The translations under genes and the position numbers were made by a program. Below are positions 19,680 to 27,443 of a stretch of 64,000 nucleotides of DNA, piece after piece (within the stretch, counting starts at the first letter, position 1; every line of letters starts with the position of its first letter). The notes below the pieces were generated by a model that was not told where the DNA came from, searched no databases, and saw nothing but the letters and a program-made list of their open reading frames with translations. Source of the DNA: an uncultured Woeseiaceae bacterium (GTDB taxonomy: Bacteria; Pseudomonadota; Gammaproteobacteria; Steroidobacterales; Woeseiaceae); assembly GCA_945787845.1 (NCBI GenBank), contig CALZJH010000002.1, positions 1 through 64,000 on the forward strand. The letters are read 5' to 3'.

Positions 19680-21018
19680 ACGTATCCGGATTCAGGTCGT
19701 GACGAGCGAGTAGCTTGTAGAAGTCGGTCCTGTTGCGTTTCGCCAGCCGGGCCGCCTGGCTGACGTTGCCCATGGTGATCTGCAGGATCTGCGACAGGTA
19801 GTTGCGTGTAAATTCGTCCCGGGCGTCGGAGAAAGAGGCCAGTTTCCCGGCATGTTCCCCCAATGATTGTTGCACCAGCTCCCCGCTGATCACCGGCGAC
19901 CGGGAGAGCGCCACGTTCTGGCGAACGACGTTGTACAGCTGCCGAATATTGCCGGGCCATTCGGCCGTCACCAACATTTCGACGGCCTCGGGCGCATAGA
20001 CTTTTCTCTCCTGATCAGCTTCTTCGGCGATCTGTTGCAGGAAGTGCGCGACAAGCAAAGGAATGTCTTCGCGTCGCTGGTCAAGCGTCGGCAGCCGTAT
20101 GTTGACGACGTTCAGGCGGTAATAAAGATCTTCGCGGAAGCGGCCCTGTGTCATCAATTCCTGCAAGTCGCGATGCGTGGCAGAAATAACGCGGACGTCA
20201 ATCTGCCTGGCCTCGGTACTGCCCACCGGCCGGACCTGGTTTTCCTGTAGAACGCGCAGTAGCTTGACCTGCAGGCGCATCGGCATGTCACCGATTTCAT
20301 CGAGCAGCAACGTGCCGCCTGCGGCGCCCTGGAACAGGCCTTCATGCGATCGCGTGGCGCCCGTGAATGCCCCTTTCTCGTGACCAAACAGCTCGGATTC
20401 AAGCAGGTTCTCGGCCATTGCCGAGCAGTTGATTGCGGTAAACGGTTTGTCGCGGCGATCGCTTGCGCTGTGAATGGCCTGGGCAAGCAATTCCTTACCG
20501 GTACCGCTCTCACCCGTAATCAGCACACGGGCATCCGTCGCGGCGACCATTTTCGCCTGCTGCATGACTTCTTTCATGGCCGCATTGCGCGTGATGATCT
20601 CGGCGGCCCAGTCGTCTTCGACTTCGACCGTGCCGGAGACTTTCAGGGCACGCTCAACGAGCGTCATGAGTTCCTCCTTGTCGATCGGCTTGGTCAGGAA
20701 CCCGAACGCGCCATGCTGAGTCGCGGTGACCGCGTCAGGAATCGTGCCGTGCGCGGTAATGATGACCACGCGCAGGCCGGGCGACCGTGTCTGGAGCTCC
20801 TTCAGCAAGCCGATGCCGTCCATCTTGTCCATGCGCAGGTCGGTGATGACGAGGTCCGGCGTAAACTGGCGAAGCGTCCCGAGGGCCTTGTGGGCGGATT
20901 CTACGGCCTCGACTTCATAACCTTCGGCACGCAGGCGAATACTGAGCAGGCGGAGCAATCCCGGATCGTCGTCAACGAGCAGGATTTTCCCCTCGCGTTG
21001 CAGTTGTTTGGTAGGCAT
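19666..21018 (-). CDS. glrR: Sigma54-dependent response regulator GlrR
   Basis: A 450-residue NtrC-family regulator: receiver with acceptor Asp60 (V-I-T-D-L-R-M-D), AAA+ domain (G-E-S-G-T-G-K-E, G-A-F-T-G-A), and a short Fis-like C-terminus ending N-R-T-D-F-Y-K-L-L-x-R-H as in GlrR/QseF. In enterobacteria GlrR activates sigma54 promoters, including that of the small RNA GlmY, and senses envelope state. It is the last gene of the block galE-glrK-qseG-like-glrR, and the gene order of the last three matches E. coli. Confidence 0.93.
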   Translation of the reverse strand: MPTKQLQREGKILLVDDDPGLLRLLSIRLRAEGYEVEAVESAHKALGTLRQFTPDLVITDLRMDKMDGIGLLKELQTRSPGLRVVIITAHGTIPDAVTATQHGAFGFLTKPIDKEELMTLVERALKVSGTVEVEDDWAAEIITRNAAMKEVMQQAKMVAATDARVLITGESGTGKELLAQAIHSASDRRDKPFTAINCSAMAENLLESELFGHEKGAFTGATRSHEGLFQGAAGGTLLLDEIGDMPMRLQVKLLRVLQENQVRPVGSTEARQIDVRVISATHRDLQELMTQGRFREDLYYRLNVVNIRLPTLDQRREDIPLLVAHFLQQIAEEADQERKVYAPEAVEMLVTAEWPGNIRQLYNVVRQNVALSRSPVISGELVQQSLGEHAGKLASFSDARDEFTRNYLSQILQITMGNVSQAARLAKRNRTDFYKLLARHDLNPDTFKSR

Positions 21019-21062
21019 ACAGGGAAGGTTAGAGGGTTATGTCAGGTCCGGCAAGCCGCTTC

Positions 21063-21692
21063 CTATTCCTGTTCCCTGATTGAGCGCTCGATCGAGGTGA
21101 TTGCCTCGAGTTTCTCCTCGGCGTCGGCGAGTTCATTGCGCAGCCGCCGGTTTTCGGCTTCGATTGCCGCGATTCGCTGGCTGGTTGCCTGTTGTTCGTC
21201 GCGGGCGGCTCTTGACGTCGATTCGTACCGGCTACGCGCCTCGGAGCTGATCAGGTTCAGGCGCGCCACATTATTCAGGTAGATCGTCGCCAGCGAACGC
21301 TCGGCCGACGTCAGGAGCTCCCCCTGTTCGAGAACGCCCGACAGCAGTGCCTGGGCCCGCTCCGTATCGGTGCCGGCATGTCCCGGTGTGGCGAGGACGA
21401 GACCGAAGCGCAGGTTCGAGGTCGGTCCGGGCGTCAGGCGCGCCGCCGCATCGGCATCGGCGAAAATATTTGCCTGTTTGTCGGCATTGCCCGACGAGAG
21501 CTCAAAGAGCTCCTCAAGGTATTCCTCCGCCGCCGGGGCCCCGAGAACGACGGCCTCGTCAGTCGTTGGCTGATCGCGGCCGCGCAGCCAGTCGGTCGCC
21601 TTCGATGCTGCAGCGCACCCGGACACAAGCGAAACCACGACAGCGACTGTCGCGATCCTTGCACACCGAATTGTGAATTTTCTGTTATCCAT
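21063..21692 (-). CDS. QseG-like outer-membrane lipoprotein
   Basis: A 209-residue lipoprotein: signal peptide with lipobox V-S-G-C (Cys26), a variable middle region, and a long C-terminal coiled coil (about 150-205, rich in Glu, Ala and Arg). Sequence conservation is low, but it lies between the kinase and regulator genes exactly as qseG does in E. coli, where QseG stimulates the kinase QseE/GlrK. It overlaps the kinase gene by eight bases and is separated from glrR by 44. Function by position is therefore reasonably supported; direct similarity cannot be checked here. Confidence 0.65.
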   Translation of the reverse strand: MDNRKFTIRCARIATVAVVVSLVSGCAAASKATDWLRGRDQPTTDEAVVLGAPAAEEYLEELFELSSGNADKQANIFADADAAARLTPGPTSNLRFGLVLATPGHAGTDTERAQALLSGVLEQGELLTSAERSLATIYLNNVARLNLISSEARSRYESTSRAARDEQQATSQRIAAIEAENRRLRNELADAEEKLEAITSIERSIREQE

Positions 21693-23151
21693 TCGCCGCC
21701 AGTTTCTGGTTGGTCACACCCCGATTTTGCGGGATGTGGATTCTGAAATGCGCGCCCGAAAACTCTTCCGAGTCGACCAGTTCCACCGAACCGTCGTGCG
21801 CCTGGATACACTCCAGCACGACCGACAGCCCGATACCCGTACCGCCAACCTGGCCACCCTGTTCCCGTCGGCCCTGGAAGAACGCTTCGAATATCCGCGG
21901 ACTCTCTTCCTCCGGTATGCCGGGTCCCGTGTCGCCGAATTCGAGCACGAAGCTCGAGGGTAGCCTATTGGCACGAACGGTGATCAGGCCGCCTCTTGGC
22001 GTAAACTTGATCGCATTCGACAGGAGATTATCAAGGACTGTGCGGATTTTGTCTTGATCCGCGTTCACAATAATGTCCTCAACGTCGAGCTTGAGTTGAA
22101 TATTCGCGGCTTTGAGCGCCAGGCGATGGCTTTTCGCGACCGAAATGACCTGTGCTCGTATAGGGAAATCGTTCAAGGTCAGCACTTCGCTCTTCGTTTG
22201 CCAGGCGCTGAATGACAGCAGGTTTTCGATAAGCTGCTGCAACTTCAGGCCGTTCATGCGCAAAATATCGGCCACTTCTCGCTGCGGTTCCTCAAGCTCA
22301 CCGACCGAGCCATCGAGCAGGAGCTCGGTTCCCTCACGGACATTGGCGAGCGGGGTCTTCAGCTCGTGCGACATGTGACGCAGGAACTTGTTCTTTTCCT
22401 GCGCCAGTTCGAGCAGGCGCGAGCGCAGCCATTCAAGCTGTCGACCCAGCCGTTCCAGGTCGCTTGGTCCCTTGATATGAATCGGTTTCGAGAAGCCGCT
22501 TTCACCCAGTTGATGGATGGCGTGGTCGATCTGCGAAATCGGGCGAGCGACGAGAAACGTGAAAATCAGCGCGAGCACCAGTGTGCCCGGTACCAAAAGG
22601 GCGACCTGCCATGCCGAGATTCTCTGGGCGTCGCGGGCGGCCTCCTGCAGCGTCGACAACTCCGTGTCGACGTAGGCGGACAAAATGTCCGTCAGGCTTT
22701 CGACGCGCTGATGCGTCGGCTCAAAGCGCTCGATCGCGGCAGCCAGCTGTTCATCGTCAATATCCGGATTCGACATTGTCGTGATGATGGTGCGAGCACC
22801 GCGGCCAATGGAATCGGCCAGCGCGGTTGCGTCAGCCTCGGCCACCAGCGGCCCCATTTCGTCTAACTGCTGCTGCAGCGATTCGAGATCCTCAAGCATG
22901 ATCTGCAGGCTCTCGGGATTACGCAGTACCTGGTACTGGCGCGCCACGCGTTCCAGCGTGCCCAGCTGTTCCTGTAGCCGGCGGTTATTTTCAGCGGCGG
23001 ACACGCCAATAATCACGAGACGCTCACTTTTTTCCGCAACCCTGTCGAGATTCACGAGCGCCCAGATGACAGCCAGGAGCAACGGCAACGCCACGAACGC
23101 GAAACCGACCAGGATAAGGCCGTTAAGCGATTGTGGGCGGCGGAGAAACAT
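21685..23151 (-). CDS. glrK: Sensor histidine kinase GlrK
   Basis: About 488 residues. First membrane helix about 10-33, a helical periplasmic sensor of about 150 residues, second helix about 182-203, HAMP segment (A-R-P-I-S-Q-I-D), and HisKA domain with phospho-acceptor His262 in M-S-H-E-L-K-T-P. The HATPase domain has N-boxes N-L-L-S-N-A-I-K, D-T-G-P-G-I-P and G-T-G-I-G-L. The all-helical periplasmic domain and partner genes identify the GlrK/QseE type. The open frame runs upstream into galE, but ATG 23151 begins directly before the first helix, seven bases after the galE stop. Confidence 0.92.
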   Translation of the reverse strand: MFLRRPQSLNGLILVGFAFVALPLLLAVIWALVNLDRVAEKSERLVIIGVSAAENNRRLQEQLGTLERVARQYQVLRNPESLQIMLEDLESLQQQLDEMGPLVAEADATALADSIGRGARTIITTMSNPDIDDEQLAAAIERFEPTHQRVESLTDILSAYVDTELSTLQEAARDAQRISAWQVALLVPGTLVLALIFTFLVARPISQIDHAIHQLGESGFSKPIHIKGPSDLERLGRQLEWLRSRLLELAQEKNKFLRHMSHELKTPLANVREGTELLLDGSVGELEEPQREVADILRMNGLKLQQLIENLLSFSAWQTKSEVLTLNDFPIRAQVISVAKSHRLALKAANIQLKLDVEDIIVNADQDKIRTVLDNLLSNAIKFTPRGGLITVRANRLPSSFVLEFGDTGPGIPEEESPRIFEAFFQGRREQGGQVGGTGIGLSVVLECIQAHDGSVELVDSEEFSGAHFRIHIPQNRGVTNQKLAANG

Positions 23152-23158
23152 GGGTTTC

Positions 23159-24169
23159 TTACGCGGCCCAGTAGGCAGCGGGATCCCGGGAGGCGATCTT
23201 GCGCTCCCATTCGAGGCTGGTGCGGACGATGGTATCGAGGTCGTCGTATTTGGGTGTCCAGCCGAGTACCTCGCGGACGCGTTCCGCGACCGCGATGAGT
23301 TCCGGCGGATCTCCGGCACGTCGCGGTTCCTCGCTGATGTTGAGCGCTTCCCCGTTTGCACGTTCGACAGCGGCCAATACGTCGCGAACGCTGTAGCCGT
23401 GTCCGTACCCGCAATTGAGGGTAACCGGGTCGCCGCCATTGCGAAGGTAGGTCAGGGCGTCCAGATGCGCCGTCGCGAGGTCATCAACGTGTATGTAATC
23501 GCGCAAGCCCGTGCCGTCAGGGGTCGGGTAATCCGTGCCATAAATTGCGACGCCAGGCCGTTTGCCGGTGGCCGCCTCGCAGGCAACCTTGACGAGCAGC
23601 GTTGCCTTGGGCGTGGATTGGCCGATGGTACCGCTCGGTTCGCAGCCGGCCACGTTGAAGTAACGCAGTGCCACGTAGCGAGGCCCGCCGGCGACTGCGA
23701 GGTCGCGTAGCATCCATTCCGTCATGAGTTTCGACGTGCCGTAGGGATTGATTGGCTGCGTCGGCGAGTCTTCGGACGCCTTGCCGCCGTCAGGAATACC
23801 ATATACAGCCGCGGTCGATGAGAAAACGATGTTCTTGACGTCATGGCGGGCGGCGGCTTCGAGCAGCGTTCGGCTGGACGCCGTGTTGTTGCGATAGTAC
23901 TTCAGCGGATCGGCGACCGATTCCGGGACGATCGTGTGCGCCGCAAAGTGCATCACCGTGTCGATATCGTGGCCGGCAAAAATCGTTTCCAGCAGCTCTG
24001 CGTCGCCGGTATCCCCGATTACCAGCTCCCCGGCCGTCACGGCTGCCTCGAAGCCCGTAGAGAGATTATCGAGGGTAATCACATCCTCATCCGCAGCACC
24101 GAGTTGGCGGACGACGTGGCTGCCAATGTATCCGGCACCGCCGGTAACCAGTATCTTCTTGTTTTTCAT
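23159..24169 (-). CDS. galE: UDP-glucose 4-epimerase
   Basis: About 336 residues, extended SDR. NAD-binding loop T-G-G-A-G-Y-I-G-S-H at the N-terminus, catalytic Ser/Tyr region with Y-G-T-S-K, and the N-P-Y-G segment before it. It interconverts UDP-glucose and UDP-galactose for surface polysaccharides. ATG at 24169 is chosen because the conserved K-K-I-L-V-T-G-G starts there; an in-frame upstream ATG lacks homology. It is the first gene of the glrK-qseG-glrR transcription unit, a possible link between envelope sugar supply and the envelope-sensing system. Confidence 0.93.
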   Translation of the reverse strand: MKNKKILVTGGAGYIGSHVVRQLGAADEDVITLDNLSTGFEAAVTAGELVIGDTGDAELLETIFAGHDIDTVMHFAAHTIVPESVADPLKYYRNNTASSRTLLEAAARHDVKNIVFSSTAAVYGIPDGGKASEDSPTQPINPYGTSKLMTEWMLRDLAVAGGPRYVALRYFNVAGCEPSGTIGQSTPKATLLVKVACEAATGKRPGVAIYGTDYPTPDGTGLRDYIHVDDLATAHLDALTYLRNGGDPVTLNCGYGHGYSVRDVLAAVERANGEALNISEEPRRAGDPPELIAVAERVREVLGWTPKYDDLDTIVRTSLEWERKIASRDPAAYWAA

Positions 24170-24406
24170 AGATTTTCCAAAACCGCAGCGAGCTTTTCGA
24201 GAGAATTGTGAACCGAGTGCATGTGAGTCAGACAAAGTTTATCAATACTGGCGCGAATAAAGGCAGAACTGGGTCGCACTGCGAAATGTGATGTTACGAA
24301 ATGTTACGGCATCAATGTCGCCAAAGGTACACACCCTGGGTTATGTTCCAGTTCAGCTTTAACGGTTACTATCTACCTCACGCTTGCCCTGGACGTTTTG
24401 AATACC

Positions 24407-26740
24407 ATGATTGCCAATAGTCGAATGAGAACACTGTTGCTTGTCGCCACCGTCTTGACCCTGTCCGCCTGCGGCGGCGGAGGATCCGATAATGGCGGTG
24501 GTGGCGGAACCCCAACAAACCGGGCACCAACGGCGAACGCCGGCGCCCCGCAGACAGTCAATGAATTCGACGCGGTGACTTTGGACGGCAGCGCCTCGAC
24601 AGATCCCGATGCTGGCACCACGTTGACTTATTCCTGGACGCAGATGTCGGGTGCCAATGTGACGCTCTCCGGCGCGACGACGGCTGCGCCGACCTTCGAT
24701 GCGCCCGACGTCACTGCGGTAAACACGCCCGAAGTTCTGCGCTTTCAGCTGACGGTCAGCGACGGCTCCCTGAGCAACAGTGCAACCGTCGACATCACGG
24801 TTAACGATGCGGGCCTCGGGGTTAACAGCCCGCCGACCGCGGCTGCCGGCCCCGATCAGAATGTCGCTGAGTCGACTAACGTGGATCTCGACGGGTCGGG
24901 TTCGACCGACCCGGACGGTGACCTGCTGAGTTATTCCTGGTCTCAGACGGGTGGTCCGAACGTCACGCTGAACGGAGCGGGTACCGCGGCGCCGAGTTTT
25001 ACGGCACCGGACGTGACTGCGGGCAGTCCTGTAACACTCACATTTGAGCTCACCGTGGATGACGGGGTCGACAATGCGACGGACTCGGTCGATATCGTCG
25101 TAGCCGAACCGGCTTCCGCAGTCACCGTGGCGGGGAAGCTGCAGTATGAATTTGTGCCCGCCAACCTGAATTGTGCCGGGCTGAATTTCAATGCAATCCA
25201 GACGCGACCGGTTCGTGCCGCTACGGTGCAACTCATCGATGGTACCGACGATACGACGGTTCTCAATAGCACGACGACCGATGACAATGGCGACTACTCG
25301 TTCAGCAACGTCGCGGTCAATACCGACGTCAGGATTCGCGTGCGGGCTGAACTCAAGCAGGCTGGTGCACCGGGATGGGATGTCGAGGTTCGCGACAACG
25401 TCGATACATCCGCCGTGCCGCCGGCGTTGGCGCTGCGGCCGCTGTACGTCGTGCAGTGGGATGTGTTCAACACGGGCGTTGCCGACGTACTTGATGCCGA
25501 TTACACGGCTGAGACCGGCTGGGGTGGTTCGTCGTACACGGGTACACGCGCGGCGGCACCGCTAGCCATCCTCGATCAGATATACACCGGAATGCAGTCC
25601 ATCATTGCGGAGAAGCCGACCCAGGTATTCCCGCCGCTCGACGCATTCTGGAGCGTCAACAATACGTTGACGAGCCCGCTCGACATCGACGCGGGTGAGC
25701 TGACGGCATCGTTCTATCGATCCGACCTCGACTCGCTGTTTCTTCTCGGTGATGCCAGCGTCGACACCGAGGAATTTGACGATCACGTGACGATGCATGA
25801 GTGGGGCCACTACTTCGAGGACAACTTCTCACGCTCCGATTCCATCGGGGGACCCCACACGATCGGACAGAGCCTCGACGCCCGATTGGCTTTCGGAGAG
25901 GGCTTTGCGACGGCATTGGCGGCCATACTCCTGGAGGACCAGCAGTACTGCGATACGGCAGCGGTAGGTACGTCCGGTGGCTTCGGGCTTAGCACAGAGA
26001 ACGAGAACGGTGGTCCTCAGGGCTGGATGAACGAAATGTCGGTGGCAACGTTCGTGTACGACCTCTGGGATACCAATGTAGACGGGACGGATACGGGTTC
26101 AATCGGATTCGGCCCTATTCTCGACGTGATGATGGGGCCGCAGGCGAGTACTGATTCGTTCACGACGTTGTTTTCTTTTGCGGCAGAACTGCAGTCGATG
26201 GTTGCAGGCGCGGATCTGACGTTTGTCAACTCACAGCTCGATCGAGAGAACATCGAGCGAACCTCAAACGATATCTGGGGTTCCAGTCAGAACCTGATCA
26301 TGGATGCGCCGAACCAGTCTCGTGACGTGCTGCCGCTGTACACGGATCTGCCTACCAATGGCACCATCAACATTTGCACGAACAGCGATTACGATACCGG
26401 GCGGAACGGCAACAAGCTCGCCGAATACCGTTACCTGAGGTTCACAACGACGCAGAGTAGCGCTTATACGATTACGGTTACGTCGACAACGCCGACGCCG
26501 GTGACGGCCGATCCCGATGATCGGGACCAGAGTGACCCCGACATGTTTATCTACCAGCGCGGCGCACTGGTCGCATTTGGCAACAGCGGGGTTGAAAACT
26601 CAGAGACGTTCACGACACAGGAACTGCCGGCTGACACCTACTCGGCGGCCCTGCAGGAATGGCGTTACCAGGATGATGAAGGTGCGCCAATTAGTTATCC
26701 CGAGCAGATTTGTTTTGATGTAACAGTCGCTCCACTGTAG
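24407..26740 (+). CDS. PKD-repeat lipoprotein with HEXXH metalloprotease site
   Basis: About 777 residues. Signal peptide with lipobox L-S-A-C followed by a Gly/Ser-rich linker suggests a surface or outer-membrane lipoprotein. Two PKD/REJ-type immunoglobulin-like repeats occupy about 37-135 and 140-233; a carboxypeptidase-regulatory-like beta domain follows (about 240-335). The catalytic region has H-E-W-G-H (His464, Glu465, His468) with Glu498 in an E-G-F-A helix 30 residues later, a gluzincin-like zinc site. The C-terminus resembles a pre-peptidase (PPC) beta domain. Likely extracellular peptide digestion. TTG at 24398 is an alternative start. Confidence 0.72.
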   Translation: MIANSRMRTLLLVATVLTLSACGGGGSDNGGGGGTPTNRAPTANAGAPQTVNEFDAVTLDGSASTDPDAGTTLTYSWTQMSGANVTLSGATTAAPTFDAPDVTAVNTPEVLRFQLTVSDGSLSNSATVDITVNDAGLGVNSPPTAAAGPDQNVAESTNVDLDGSGSTDPDGDLLSYSWSQTGGPNVTLNGAGTAAPSFTAPDVTAGSPVTLTFELTVDDGVDNATDSVDIVVAEPASAVTVAGKLQYEFVPANLNCAGLNFNAIQTRPVRAATVQLIDGTDDTTVLNSTTTDDNGDYSFSNVAVNTDVRIRVRAELKQAGAPGWDVEVRDNVDTSAVPPALALRPLYVVQWDVFNTGVADVLDADYTAETGWGGSSYTGTRAAAPLAILDQIYTGMQSIIAEKPTQVFPPLDAFWSVNNTLTSPLDIDAGELTASFYRSDLDSLFLLGDASVDTEEFDDHVTMHEWGHYFEDNFSRSDSIGGPHTIGQSLDARLAFGEGFATALAAILLEDQQYCDTAAVGTSGGFGLSTENENGGPQGWMNEMSVATFVYDLWDTNVDGTDTGSIGFGPILDVMMGPQASTDSFTTLFSFAAELQSMVAGADLTFVNSQLDRENIERTSNDIWGSSQNLIMDAPNQSRDVLPLYTDLPTNGTINICTNSDYDTGRNGNKLAEYRYLRFTTTQSSAYTITVTSTTPTPVTADPDDRDQSDPDMFIYQRGALVAFGNSGVENSETFTTQELPADTYSAALQEWRYQDDEGAPISYPEQICFDVTVAPL

Positions 26741-26762
26741 GGGCGCTCTTTTGGTGAAGATT

Positions 26763-27326
26763 ATGAAGATTACGAACGTTCTCCCTGCTGTATCGCTTCT
26801 GGCGCTTGCAGCTTGCGGTACCGAGGTGGCCGAACCGGCAGCGGAAGTGACGGCGAGCAAGCCGGTGACCGAGTCCAGCAAGCCCGCAGCGCAGTTTGAC
26901 GGGACGGTGACGAAGATCGGCTCGCCGTTCAGCATCAGCTACAAGATTATCGGGACCCCGGTTGTCGGTAGTCCGATCGCGGTCGAACTACGAGTGGCCT
27001 CAAGCGTCGAATTCCAGCGCGCGCAGTTGAGCTACACCATTCCCGACGACTCATCGATGGTTCTGCACGAGGCCCAGCCGCAGACCGTTGAGGCCGAATT
27101 TGCAGACAACGAGAGCTGGCTGGACGAGCGGGTCACCGTCGTTCCCATGCGGGAAGGTCGTATCTATCTGAACGTGGCAGCATCCGCGGAGGCGGCCGAT
27201 GGGCGCATCACAACGATGATGGCGGTGCCCATCCAGGTTGGGGCGGGCGGCCGCGAACTCGAGGAGCAGGGCGAGCTTGGAACCGATGAGGACGGAGAAG
27301 CCATTCGTATTCTCACCAACGAGTAA
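26763..27326 (+). CDS. Hypothetical lipoprotein
   Basis: About 187 residues. Signal peptide with lipobox L-A-A-C, a Glu/Ala/Thr-rich linker, then a beta-strand-rich domain with paired segments (V-V-G-S-P-I-A-V-E-L-R and a later G-R-I-Y-L-N-V-A) suggesting an Ig-like sandwich. I do not recognise a named family. It starts 22 bases after the metalloprotease lipoprotein and is probably co-transcribed, so it may be an accessory or inhibitor of that protein; this is inference. ATG 26763 is preferred over TTG 26751. Confidence 0.65.
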   Translation: MKITNVLPAVSLLALAACGTEVAEPAAEVTASKPVTESSKPAAQFDGTVTKIGSPFSISYKIIGTPVVGSPIAVELRVASSVEFQRAQLSYTIPDDSSMVLHEAQPQTVEAEFADNESWLDERVTVVPMREGRIYLNVAASAEAADGRITTMMAVPIQVGAGGRELEEQGELGTDEDGEAIRILTNE

Positions 27327-27443
27327 TTGACCGTCAGAATAGGGAAAATTTTCCCAAAAAAAATTCCAGAATTGGATTCGCATCACAGTCTGTGCGGGGT
27401 TCCTAATTTAGAGTATTAGCCGGGTTGATGGAAAAACTGGCTA

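Noticed and set aside
27342..27368. Terminator at GGGAAAATTTTCCC plus A-run
   Set aside because: No loop and the poly-T would be on the upstream side for the plus strand; listed instead as a palindrome of unknown role.
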